From Methanosarcinales archaeon (GTDB taxonomy: Archaea > Halobacteriota > Methanosarcinia > Methanosarcinales > Methanocomedenaceae): 20,860 bases of DNA. A program made the translations under genes and the position numbers. Under the pieces are notes generated by a model. The model saw only the letters and a list, made by a program, of their open reading frames with translations. It had not been told where the DNA came from and ran no database searches. The stretch covers positions 1 through 20,860 of the forward strand of contig DAOWEE010000040.1 in the NCBI GenBank assembly GCA_030638625.1. The letters run 5' to 3'. Of this stretch, positions 13,975 to 20,825 are shown one piece after another (position 1 is the stretch's first letter; each line of letters begins with the position of its first letter).

Positions 13975-15200
13975 TGAAGGAACGCTATGATGTTATTGTA
14001 GTGGGAGCGGGACCAGGCGGTTCAATGACTGCAAAGGCTGCTGCTCTTGAAGGACTTGATGTGCTACTTATCGAAAAACGGCAGCAGATAGGTGACCCTG
14101 TGCGTTGTGCTGAGGGCGTGAATAAAGAATACCTCAAGAAATATATCGAACCTGACCCTGCCTGGATATCTGCTGAGGTCAAGGGTTCAAAGATATACTC
14201 ACCAGACGGCACTCTGGTAGAGATGAGTGAAGAACTATCCGGCGCTGAAGTAGGATATGTACTTGAGCGTAAGGTGTTCGACCGGGCACTGGCCAGGGAG
14301 GCTGCACTGGCAGGGGCCGAAGTGATGGTCAAGACCAGGGCAACCGGGCTGTTGATGGAAGATGATTTTGTTAAAGGTATATCAGCAGAATACATGGGTA
14401 AGAAGTATGAGATTAAGGCTGATATCGTGGTAGGTGCTGATGGCGTTGAGTCGAAAGTAGGACGCTGGGCCGGTATTGACACCACTTTGAAACCGAATGA
14501 TATATGCACGTGTGCCCAGTACCTCATGACAGATATTGATATTGACCCTGATTTCTGTGAGTTTTTCCTGGGGACTAAGATTGCTCCTGTGGGTTATGTC
14601 TGGGTATTCCCGAAAGGTAACAATATGGCTAATGTTGGTATAGGCATAACAGGTCATATGTCTGGTGAAGTCAGGGCATTGGAATTGCTGGATGAGTTCA
14701 TACAGAAACGTTATCCTAACGGCAAGAAAATAGAACTGGTAGTAGGTGGCGTGCCCGTTTGCGGTTCAATTGAAAGAACAGTTACCAACGGACTTATGCT
14801 TGTTGGAGATGCTGCCCGCCATTCAGACCCGGTAACCGGCGGCGGGATATTCAATGCCATGTGGGCCGGGGATATGGCTGGCAAGATAGCTGCCAATGCC
14901 ATCAGGCGTTCGGATGTGTCTGCTGAGTCTTTGCAGGAGTATGAGAAGAGTTGGCGTACTGAGCTGGGACGTGACCTGGATATGGGAATGGTGGTTAAGG
15001 AACGGTTCCTCAGAATGACGGATGATGAACTGAACACGCTTGCTCATTCTTTAGAAGGAGTTGACCTTGGCAGTACCACTCTTATCGGGTTGGTGTGGGC
15101 GTTGTTCAAGGCCAATAAGAAACTCTTATGGGATTTGAGGAGTATATTCATAGGTATCAAGGAAATCGAGAGTGAGGTTAAGAAGGAAGTATATGTATGA
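13974..15200 (+). CDS. Geranylgeranyl reductase (archaeal membrane lipid saturation)
   Basis: A 408-residue FAD-dependent reductase that hydrogenates the geranylgeranyl double bonds of archaeal ether lipids. Seen: the FAD motif GAGPGG at 11-16 with Glu34, RCAEGV with the conserved Cys45, ADIVVGADGVESKVGRWAG (148-166), the substrate-cavity motif PVGYVWVFP at 204-212, and GDAARHSDPVTGGG at 277-290. The C-terminal part (about 300-408) is helical and probably membrane-associated. The frame is open upstream to 13923, but the ATG at 13974 has GGAGG seven bases before it and follows the ferredoxin stop by overlap, so it is the real start. The stop overlaps the aldolase start (ATGA, 15197-15200). Confidence 0.96.
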   Translation: MKERYDVIVVGAGPGGSMTAKAAALEGLDVLLIEKRQQIGDPVRCAEGVNKEYLKKYIEPDPAWISAEVKGSKIYSPDGTLVEMSEELSGAEVGYVLERKVFDRALAREAALAGAEVMVKTRATGLLMEDDFVKGISAEYMGKKYEIKADIVVGADGVESKVGRWAGIDTTLKPNDICTCAQYLMTDIDIDPDFCEFFLGTKIAPVGYVWVFPKGNNMANVGIGITGHMSGEVRALELLDEFIQKRYPNGKKIELVVGGVPVCGSIERTVTNGLMLVGDAARHSDPVTGGGIFNAMWAGDMAGKIAANAIRRSDVSAESLQEYEKSWRTELGRDLDMGMVVKERFLRMTDDELNTLAHSLEGVDLGSTTLIGLVWALFKANKKLLWDLRSIFIGIKEIESEVKKEVYV

Positions 15201-16336
15201 GCGATGCAGATTTTGGACCTAAAGCCGGTTCTGTGTTGTTTGGCAGCCTGAAGGATAAGGATACCATTATCCTGGCAGCCAATCTCAGGATAGGGCTTGC
15301 AAATAAAGGAATTTTCCAGGCAGCTAAGGATATGGATGCTGCGCTTATTGTTGAACTTGCTAGATCTGAAAGTGACCTGACAGGGGGTTATTCAGGCCAG
15401 ACTCCTGCTGATTTCTCGCGCATGGCAAATGATGCCGCACGTGAGGTGGGATTTGACATATGGGCATTACATGCTGACCATATCGGTATTAAGAAGGGGA
15501 CACCTGAGGATATTGATGGCACCAAAGAACTGGTGAGTGCCCAGATTGATGCAGGTTTCACTTCATTTGCTATTGATGCGTCCCACCTGTTCAATTTCCA
15601 GGGCGGCGACCTGCGGGAAGAACTGGCAGATAATATCAATGCTACCACTGAGGTGGCAAAGCATATCGATGATAAAATGGGGGGCAGGGAGTACGGCCTT
15701 GAGGTTGAGGTCGGCGAGATAGGGCGAGAGGATGAGTCGGGCAGGGTGCTTACCAGGCCTGAGGAAGCAGTTACATTCATTACGGCGCTGAATGAGAATG
15801 GCATCCGGCCCCATGTGCTGGCTATTGCCAACGGCAGCGCACACGGCAATACCTATGATGCCCTGGGTAACATGATTGAGCAGGTATCAATCGATATTCC
15901 CCAGACCTCGGCTGTGGCTAAGGCACTAAGGGACAATAACCTGGACGTGAGGATTGCACAGCACGGTATTACGGGAACGCCCAGGGACCTGATACACAAT
16001 CATTTCCCGCGCGGGGATATTATCAAGGGTAATGTGGCTACGTTCTACCAGAATATGGTGTGGGATTTGTTCAAGGTGTACGAGCCTGAACTGTACAGCG
16101 ATATCTGGAACTGGACCATGGATACTTACAGGGAGCAGGCGAAGGGCAAGTCCGATAATGAACTGTTCGGGAAGTTCAGCAAGTTCGCTATTAAGCAGTT
16201 CTATGACAGGATTTATTCTGTAGGTGCGGATACGAAGATGGCTATTGATGCCACGGCTTATGCTGAGACGCTGGTGTTCCTGAAGGCTTTCAATGCCGGG
16301 GGCTCGGCGCAGATTGTCAGGGATGCTGTGGGGTAA
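15197..16336 (+). CDS. Class II (zinc) fructose-bisphosphate aldolase family protein
   Basis: A 379-residue TIM-barrel protein of the class II aldolase family. The zinc site is recognisable: LHADHIGIKKG (His92, His95), EVEVGEIG (Glu171/Glu174), ANGSAHGNTYD (His216) and IAQHGITGTP (His256). AIDASHL (about 125-131) corresponds to the catalytic Asp region. Family members cleave fructose 1,6-bisphosphate or related ketose bisphosphates to triose phosphates, and run in reverse for gluconeogenesis. It is longer and more divergent than E. coli FbaA, so the substrate might differ (for example a tagatose-bisphosphate or related sugar). The ATG overlaps the geranylgeranyl reductase stop by four bases, which implies cotranslation. 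The link may be supply of triose phosphate, the precursor of the glycerol-1-phosphate lipid backbone; that is inference. The repeat-rich accessory region begins 4 bp after its stop. Confidence 0.88.
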   Translation: MSDADFGPKAGSVLFGSLKDKDTIILAANLRIGLANKGIFQAAKDMDAALIVELARSESDLTGGYSGQTPADFSRMANDAAREVGFDIWALHADHIGIKKGTPEDIDGTKELVSAQIDAGFTSFAIDASHLFNFQGGDLREELADNINATTEVAKHIDDKMGGREYGLEVEVGEIGREDESGRVLTRPEEAVTFITALNENGIRPHVLAIANGSAHGNTYDALGNMIEQVSIDIPQTSAVAKALRDNNLDVRIAQHGITGTPRDLIHNHFPRGDIIKGNVATFYQNMVWDLFKVYEPELYSDIWNWTMDTYREQAKGKSDNELFGKFSKFAIKQFYDRIYSVGADTKMAIDATAYAETLVFLKAFNAGGSAQIVRDAVG

Positions 16337-16340
16337 GTGA

Positions 16341-16398
16341 GGCCATAGGGATTGATGGTGAGGTTGGTTATGGCCTCCCAGCCATCGGTCAGGCCGTC
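16341..16398. repeat. Repeat R1, copy a
   Basis: This 58-bp segment matches 20673-20730 at 53 of 58 positions by my count. Read on the minus strand it encodes DRDGLTDGWEAITNLTINPYG, a calcium-binding (thrombospondin type 3-like) module, but no ORF uses it here. It starts 4 bp after the aldolase stop and ends 24 bp before the lipoprotein stop. It marks the left boundary of the accessory region. Confidence 0.85.
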
Positions 16399-16422
16399 GC
16401 GGTCTGTCGGGGTTTTAAAATC

Positions 16423-16980
16423 TTAAAAAATCCCGTATCCTTCTTTTACAATAATTTGGTGCCACCCATTAGAGACATTTTTGGCTATAATATCAAGCAT
16501 GTTTATTCTATCTTTGTCACCAGCCGTCAAAGTGAACCAAAAATGTGTGGTTTGATCGGTAGTTGAATTTACATATACCCAGCTTTTGATTGTTGATTCG
16601 CCCTTTTCATCATAAGATATATTTGTCATACTTAATTTTTTATTTGCTCTCAATTCAGTACCACTTTCGTCATAATATTTTATAAAACGCATTTCCACCA
16701 CTTCGCTTGTTATGATCTTTAAAGCGGGACCTCTATTTGTTTCTATAATTTCTAAATAGGCCTCTCCTTCATCAAATATTGGATTTATATTCATCAGGGG
16801 GTCTATATCTCCAGATTTGTTATCTATGACCAAAGGGATAATTAACGTAGTTTCAGAATCCATGGATGGTGTCACATCAATAGTATAAACAACTCTACTA
16901 CTAGAACGATTGATACATCCAAAAGAAAGTGAATTCAATAGAATTAATAGCACTATTAATAATATAACATTCCGTTTCAT
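16423..16980 (-). CDS. Putative secreted lipoprotein, candidate immunity protein
   Basis: A 185-residue protein not recognised as a known family. It begins with a short basic start (MKRN), a hydrophobic stretch (ILLIVLLILLNSLSF) and a lipobox-like LSFGC with Cys22, then a Ser-rich linker. The mature part is mixed alpha/beta with no cysteines, as expected for an extracytoplasmic lipid-anchored protein. The ATG at 16980 has GAGG nine bases upstream. It lies 30 bp downstream of the metzincin-like fragment on the same strand. By analogy with toxin/immunity pairs, a lipid-anchored outer-face protein would be well placed to inhibit a secreted peptidase. No sequence similarity to a known inhibitor was recognised, so this role is inference. 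Its base composition is AT-richer than the housekeeping genes to the left. Confidence 0.6.
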   Translation of the reverse strand: MKRNVILLIVLLILLNSLSFGCINRSSSRVVYTIDVTPSMDSETTLIIPLVIDNKSGDIDPLMNINPIFDEGEAYLEIIETNRGPALKIITSEVVEMRFIKYYDESGTELRANKKLSMTNISYDEKGESTIKSWVYVNSTTDQTTHFWFTLTAGDKDRINMLDIIAKNVSNGWHQIIVKEGYGIF

Positions 16981-17010
16981 AATTCACATCCTCGAATTAA
17001 TCCTAAATAA

Positions 17011-17295
17011 TTATTTTATAATATTATAGTCCCCACCTTCTCTGAACAGAGAGACTTCCGTTTTATTAAATTCAATAATATTGAAACATTCCTGATCCCA
17101 TTCATGGGTTGTCCAAATGTTGCCGAATACATCACCCAGCTTATCCCATGATGGGCTGGTTTTATCCATAATGCAATATCTACTATCATTATGATCTGAT
17201 ACACCGAATAAATGACTAATTTCATGCTGAACTAAATTATCTGTTTCTAATGTCAGGCCGTCGCGGTCGGTGTCGGGAAGATTCACATAAATCAT
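17011..17295 (-). CDS. Metzincin-like zinc metalloprotease fragment (orphan C-terminal module)
   Basis: A 94-residue ORF with the zinc site HEISHLFGVSDH at 24-35 (HExxHxxGxxD, ligands His24, His28, Asp34; catalytic Glu25) and CIMD about ten residues later, which fits the Met-turn of metzincins. A normal metzincin catalytic domain is longer, and here the beta-sheet part before the helix is missing. Instead the N-terminus (NLPDTDRDGLT) matches the calcium-binding module R3/R1 of the region, and the frame is closed by a stop ten codons before the ATG. So it is a chimeric or truncated C-terminal piece of a larger secreted protein. No ribosome site precedes the ATG at 17295. It is followed after 30 bp by the lipoprotein gene. 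It may be an inactive remnant or a stored module. Confidence 0.6.
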   Translation of the reverse strand: MIYVNLPDTDRDGLTLETDNLVQHEISHLFGVSDHNDSRYCIMDKTSPSWDKLGDVFGNIWTTHEWDQECFNIIEFNKTEVSLFREGGDYNIIK

Positions 17296-17302
17296 GGATT
17301 TT
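17252..17302. repeat. Repeat R3, copy a (deleted version)
   Basis: The 51-bp stretch holds the start of the module seen at 20722-20825, with about 50 bp missing from the middle. Its outer ends match (the GTCAGGCCG side and ATTCACATAAATC.TGGATT, against ATTCCACATAAATCCTGGATT). The join fuses module-derived codons to the metzincin-like fragment. Confidence 0.65.
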
Positions 17303-17395
17303 TGAACTGTGTAGAGATTTTATGTAGTTATGTCTGTATTTATTCAATGATGCTTTAAACTTTTCCGCAGAATTAATCTATTTCATATAAATTAT

Positions 17396-17547
17396 CACCC
17401 GGCGGCGTCCCCCAATACCCCTCCCTCGCCCATTCCCCTCTACCCATCGCCGTCGAGGTCGAACTGCTTCTCTGACCCGACCTCGCTTTCATTATCAATA
17501 TCGATGGGCATGTTGGGGTATATAGTGGACTCGCCGCCGTCGATTGC
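17396..17547. repeat. Repeat R2, copy a
   Basis: A 152-bp segment repeated in the same orientation at 19895-20046, also 152 bp. The longest identical stretches are in the CGACCTCGCTTTC and TATCAATATCGATGGGC parts. On the minus strand it encodes IDAIDGGESTIYPNMPIDID, then NESEVGSEKQFDLDGDG, then a stop. It resembles metal-binding repeats of archaeal surface proteins. In this copy the frame is broken just after FDLDGDG, whereas copy b reads on for 15 more residues. It is a decayed module and not a gene. Confidence 0.85.
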
Positions 17548-17569
17548 ATCAATCATCGTAGTCGTCAGA

Positions 17570-18658
17570 TCAAACCTCAGCATCAAAATAGAGCATGATA
17601 GTCCCGCCCTCGCTCTTCGCATCCAGTGCAGCATCGAGTAATATTTTCGTCTTCTGCTTCAAAAAATCATCAGCATCAGGACTTGCCAGCAGCCTTTCGC
17701 ACTCCACGATTATCGGCTCAGGCTCTTCCTCTCCATCCATGGCATACAGTTCCATAAGACCTGCCAGCATTGGATATTCGCCCAGCTGTTCCACCTTCTC
17801 CACGTACTCTTCAAGTTCGTTGTTGGTACCGAAGACATCAAGGTAGCCGCCCTTAATGTCAAAAACAATAACTGAACCTTCGGTATCGCTTTCACCGGGC
17901 GGCAGGTCCAGCTTCTTGATGGTTTTTTTCTTTGGTGATTTCTTAGCAGGAGTTTCTGCGATTTCAGCGTTGTAGACTTCGGGAAACATTTCTTTCAAAT
18001 GGAAATAGTAGAGGTATCCTTCCAGCTTATGTTTATTTTCCCGCAGGCTTTTGATGTAATCTTCAACACCCGACTGGGCTTTTTGCAGATTTTCTGGGTT
18101 AGGTTCCAGTTTGTATTCGCACAAAGGTATAAGGGCTTTAGGAAGGGCATATTCCACTTTTCTCCACATTTCTATACCCTTTTTCTTTTGTTTAGTCAGA
18201 TAGGGAATGACTTGTGTGAGTAGTTCATGAGCTTCATCGTAATTTCCCAGGTTCATCAAAGCATATCCACGCCATAAATATCCAACTGCGATTTCACCAT
18301 AAAGCCGATATTTTAATGCAGCAGCAATGTCTTCTTCTGATTGATAGCAGTTTTTGGCAGCCCATTCGAAGAGCTGAGTGGCTTTTTGGGGATAAGTTTT
18401 GGAGAGATTCAATTGTATTCCAGTAATTATAAGTAAATCTCCAACTTGGATTAGTAATCTATTGTCATTTTTATCCTCTTCACCAATACTCCAAAATCTT
18501 GATTTGGGATAATTAATTCCTGCCAGATTTTCAAATAATTCTTTTGCATTAATTTCATCGCCTAAGCATTTATACATAATTGCTAATCTATCTTCTCGAA
18601 TTTCTTTTGATTTTATTTCCTTTTGTATATACTCTATAAAGTTTTTGTTGACCAACAT
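17570..18658 (-). CDS. Helical TPR-like protein, candidate immunity protein
   Basis: A 362-residue cytoplasmic protein with no signal peptide or membrane segment. Residues about 20-225 are predicted helical, with a good tetratricopeptide-like pair at about 121-154 (AVGYLWRGYALMNLGNYDEAHELLTQVI). A lysine-rich linker (ETPAKKSPKKKTIKKL, 235-250) leads to a C-terminal acidic domain (about 260-362). I do not recognise the family. The ATG at 18658 has AGGTG six bases upstream and lies 9 bp after the stop of the nuclease-like toxin ORF, in the arrangement of a toxin followed by its immunity gene. Many immunity proteins are helical repeats, which fits but does not prove it. It ends 23 bp before repeat R2a. 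The gene is intact although the toxin before it is broken, which is expected if immunity is retained. Confidence 0.65.
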   Translation of the reverse strand: MLVNKNFIEYIQKEIKSKEIREDRLAIMYKCLGDEINAKELFENLAGINYPKSRFWSIGEEDKNDNRLLIQVGDLLIITGIQLNLSKTYPQKATQLFEWAAKNCYQSEEDIAAALKYRLYGEIAVGYLWRGYALMNLGNYDEAHELLTQVIPYLTKQKKKGIEMWRKVEYALPKALIPLCEYKLEPNPENLQKAQSGVEDYIKSLRENKHKLEGYLYYFHLKEMFPEVYNAEIAETPAKKSPKKKTIKKLDLPPGESDTEGSVIVFDIKGGYLDVFGTNNELEEYVEKVEQLGEYPMLAGLMELYAMDGEEEPEPIIVECERLLASPDADDFLKQKTKILLDAALDAKSEGGTIMLYFDAEV

Positions 18659-18667
18659 TTAATGCAC

Positions 18668-19836
18668 CTATTTGTTTACTGCTTTTACTATAATCTCAAT
18701 TGTACCTTCAAAAATCTGACCTTTAGTTTTTGGATCTTTACTGGTATATTTATATGGTAAATTTGCTGGCAAATCTAATTTTTTCATTATATCCGTGCTT
18801 TCTGGTCCATTGAGATAGAGAACAAACCGCTTCTGATAATTTGGATTTAAGAAGTCATCTCCAAGATCCTTTACCACATAATCTGCATTAAATGCAAGTT
18901 CTCCTGTCCTTTTATCTGGTTTAATGTAATTTTCTATGTCAGACCTTGATAAAGCTTTCCTTGCTTTTGCTTCCACAATATTCAGCACATTTCCATTCTT
19001 TACAGCAAAATCCATCCACCTTTGTTCACATGGGACAGTTCTCTAATAGCAGGACCCACAATTTCTTGCCTTGCAAGATCTTCGGCATATGCACCCTTGA
19101 GATTATTGAGATAACCTGATGTGGGTTTGCCGTTTTCTGCTGCACTAACCATCTTCTTTACATCAAAAGTGACCCTATCAGTTAATATTTCACCAGATTC
19201 ACCCATCTGCTTTTGTAAAAAGTTTGCGAAGCCAGGGGAATTATCATAGATTTTACTATTCTCCAGAATTTCGTCTAATATCTTCAAATTCACTCCCTTT
19301 TTCGTGAGAGCAACAATTACATCATCAGTAAATCCTTTCTTTTTCAGCTTATTTACAACACTGTCTCCTAATGCTGATTTGACAATAACAATTGAACCAA
19401 CAACATTTTTTACAGTAAATAATGCAATTTCAAAAGCCATGTGCGGATGCTTTGCTACAAACTTGGTTGCAATTAATGTAGTTTTTTCAGCATCACCAAA
19501 TACTGGTACCAAAGCCAGTGAATTCAAAAGGAGACCAAGCCCATCAAGGTTGTACAATGAAGCAGCAATATCCCTGACATCTCCTACCAAAAGATAACCA
19601 CTAAGCATCCAGCCCGCCATGTAATACACACTATCATGCTCATCTGCCAGCCATTCGCCACAGACCGCTCCCAGGACTATTTCACGGCCGATCTCTAAGT
19701 AACTGTAATGCTTCCCATAGACAAGAGGATCATAATCCTGATTGTACCATTCACTCCAATCATCAATCCTATCAGAGTCAGTATCTATAACCAGTGGGTC
19801 CGTCCCAATTGACAGTTCAACTTTGCAGTGGTTTGT
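18668..19836 (-). pseudogene. Orphan polymorphic-toxin C-terminus: Ca-binding stretch, pre-toxin region, restriction-endonuclease-fold domain; truncated and frameshifted
   Basis: The frame is open from just after a stop at 19837-19839, with no start codon until a GTG at 19629 and ATG at 19620, so the 5' end is missing. It begins LSIGTDPLVIDTDSDRIDDWSEWYN (Asp-rich calcium-binding type), then DPLVYGKHYSYLEIGREIVLGAV. A hydrophobic stretch like those before toxin domains follows (GWMLSGYLLVGDVRDIAASLYNLDGLGL...LVPVFGDAEK). The last 200 residues fit a PD-(D/E)xK nuclease: AYAEDLARQEI with the first Glu, MDFAVKNG with the Asp, and NIVEAKA with the Glu-x-Lys. Between the first and second of these the frame shifts: the long frame ends at the stop at 19000-19002, and the continuation (115 residues from an ATG at 19015) ends at 18668. 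Adding one GGAT to the GGATGGAT at 19010-19017 joins them into one frame. The TPR-like candidate immunity gene follows after 9 bp. Confidence 0.72.
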
Positions 19837-19846
19837 TTATTTCACC

Positions 19847-19873
19847 ATAAAGAACACAAAGACCGCAAAGAAA
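19847..19873. repeat. Three 9-bp tandem units (ATAAAGAAC type)
   Basis: ATAAAGAAC, ACAAAGACC and GCAAAGAAA follow one another without gaps. Similar degenerate runs of ACAAAGAAC type are common intergenic repeats in bacteria and archaea and often occur near GxxExxY genes, as here. It sits between the broken toxin ORF and R2b. Confidence 0.6.
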
Positions 19874-19894
19874 TCCAGTATGTGTTAGTAAGTA

Positions 19895-20046
19895 CACCCG
19901 GCAGCGTCCCCCAATACCACCCCTCGCCCATTCCCCCCCTCCCCACCGCCATCGAGGTCGGTCTGCTTCTTTGACCCGACCTCGCTTTCGTTATCAATAT
20001 CGATGGGCGTGTTGGGGTATACATTGGATTCGACACTGTCGATGGC
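19895..20046. repeat. Repeat R2, copy b
   Basis: The 152-bp partner of 17396-17547, in the same orientation. On the minus strand the frame is open through it and reads AIDSVESNVYPNTPIDID, NESEVGSKKQTDLDGGG, then GRGVVLGDAAGCTY and a stop. This copy is less damaged than copy a. The upstream codons (NRDLDNYEAIDS) match the end of the module at 20617-20660 (NWDLDNDGAI), so the R2 and R1 modules were once consecutive. It is not a gene by itself. Confidence 0.85.
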
Positions 20047-20109
20047 TTCATAATTATCCAAGTCTCGGTTTATCCAGATAATAAGAGGGTAATGGAAAGC
20101 AATATCATT

Positions 20110-20139
20110 AGACACAGATTTCACAGATTAACACAGATT
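20110..20139. repeat. Left inverted repeat of the GxxExxY cassette
   Basis: It begins AGACACAGATTTCACAGATT. Reverse-complementing the right arm (20555-20584) gives the same sequence with two A/T changes. Read in the gene's frame it would encode HRFHRLTQI, but it precedes the likely start. Confidence 0.9.
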
Positions 20140-20163
20140 AAGGTCAAAAAGGAAATGAGAGCT

Positions 20164-20541
20164 ATGGAAAATTATAAGCATAAGGATATTACTGAAAAAA
20201 TTATCGGAGCCGCATATAAAGTGCATAACACTCTTGGCTCAGGTTTCTTAGAGAAGGTTTATCAGAATTCATTGGCTATTGAACTACAATCATTTGATTT
20301 TTTGTTTGATATTGAGAAACCCATTAAGGTACACTACAAAGGAGAAGTAGTTGGAAACTATATTGCTGATATCATTGTCGATGATAAAGTGATTATTGAA
20401 ATTAAGGCTGTTAAAGATTTATCACATATCCATGAGGTCCAACTTGTTAATTATCTTAAAGCAACAGGTATTGAAGTTGGGCTTCTAATAAATTTTGGAA
20501 AATCCGTTCAAATAAAACGTCGTGTGATGGATGTAAAATAA
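20164..20541 (+). CDS. GxxExxY family protein
   Basis: A 125-residue protein of the GxxExxY family (PF13366). Seen: ITEKIIGAAYKVHNTLGSGFLEKVYQNSLAIEL with the family motif GFLEKVY (about 26-32), the conserved I.KPIKVHYKGEVVGNYIADIIVDDKVIIEIKAV (about 53-85) and LSHIHEVQLVNYLKATGIEVGLLINFG (about 87-113). The D-x-x-V...IEIKAV part is compatible with a PD-(D/E)xK nuclease-like core, and a nuclease role has been suggested for the family, but no function is proven. An in-frame ATG at 20092 runs through the inverted repeat, and another lies at 20155. The ATG at 20164 has AAAGGAA about eight bases upstream and gives the usual N-terminus, so I prefer it. The gene is the only one on the plus strand in the accessory region. 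Confidence 0.9.
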   Translation: MENYKHKDITEKIIGAAYKVHNTLGSGFLEKVYQNSLAIELQSFDFLFDIEKPIKVHYKGEVVGNYIADIIVDDKVIIEIKAVKDLSHIHEVQLVNYLKATGIEVGLLINFGKSVQIKRRVMDVK

Positions 20542-20554
20542 CAATTTTACATTA

Positions 20555-20584
20555 AATCTGTGTAAATCAGTGAAATCTGTGTCT
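20555..20584. repeat. Right inverted repeat of the GxxExxY cassette
   Basis: It ends GTGAAATCTGTGTCT and is the inverted partner of 20110-20139. It starts 13 bp after the GxxExxY stop. As RNA the two arms could pair, but they are more than 400 bases apart. Confidence 0.9.
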
Positions 20585-20672
20585 AAAAATAAATTATCCA
20601 GTACAAGTTTCATTGCTCACCCGCCGATGATGGCACCATCGTTGTCCAAGTCCCAGTTTGTGAGATTCGTGT

Positions 20673-20730
20673 GGCCATAGGGATTGATGCTGAGGTCGGT
20701 TATGGCCTCCCAACCGTCGGTCAGGCCGTT
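20673..20730. repeat. Repeat R1, copy b
   Basis: Partner of 16341-16398 in the same orientation, 53 of 58 identical by my count. Here it sits in an open module, so it is the better-preserved copy. Confidence 0.85.
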
Positions 20731-20825
20731 GGTGTCGGTGTCGGGGTCTTTGTGAGGTGTCAGGATATCTACATTATACATTCTGTCTGAATATCTTGTT
20801 AGATTCCACATAAATCCTGGATTGT
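20722..20825. repeat. Repeat R3, copy b (longer version)
   Basis: The fuller counterpart of 17252-17302. The outer ends match and the middle (about 50 bp encoding TRYSDRMYNVDILTPHK) is absent from copy a. R3b overlaps R1b by nine bases, so R1 and R3 are consecutive parts of one module. Confidence 0.6.

Larger units (their letters stand above)
20110..20584. mobile_element. GxxExxY cassette bounded by inverted repeats
   Basis: A 475-bp unit with 30-bp terminal inverted repeats at 20110-20139 and 20555-20584. The arms match at 28 of 30 positions, both starting AGACACAGATTTCAC from the outside. It carries only the GxxExxY gene and no transposase. I see no target-site duplication outside the arms. 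It lies inside the module array, in the opposite orientation. Similar (TTAA)TCTGTG-type repeats around GxxExxY genes are known from many genomes; how such cassettes move is not established. Confidence 0.7.

Noticed and set aside
17440..17634. Short minus-strand frame ending FDLDGDG
   Set aside because: It is repeat R2a plus a frame through the end of the TPR-like gene. The module is broken and has no start of its own.
19842..20124. Minus-strand frames of 69 and 79 residues
   Set aside because: They come from repeat R2b and the 9-bp tandem units, with no start signal. The parts that resemble protein are the module remnant already listed.
20092..20163. Start of the GxxExxY protein at ATG 20092
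   Set aside because: The added residues are read from the inverted repeat (HRFHRLTQI). The ATG at 20164 has a better ribosome site and the family N-terminus.
20100..20595. Target-site duplication around the inverted repeats
   Set aside because: The bases just outside (CAATATCATT on the left, AAAAATAAAT on the right) do not match, so no duplication can be claimed.
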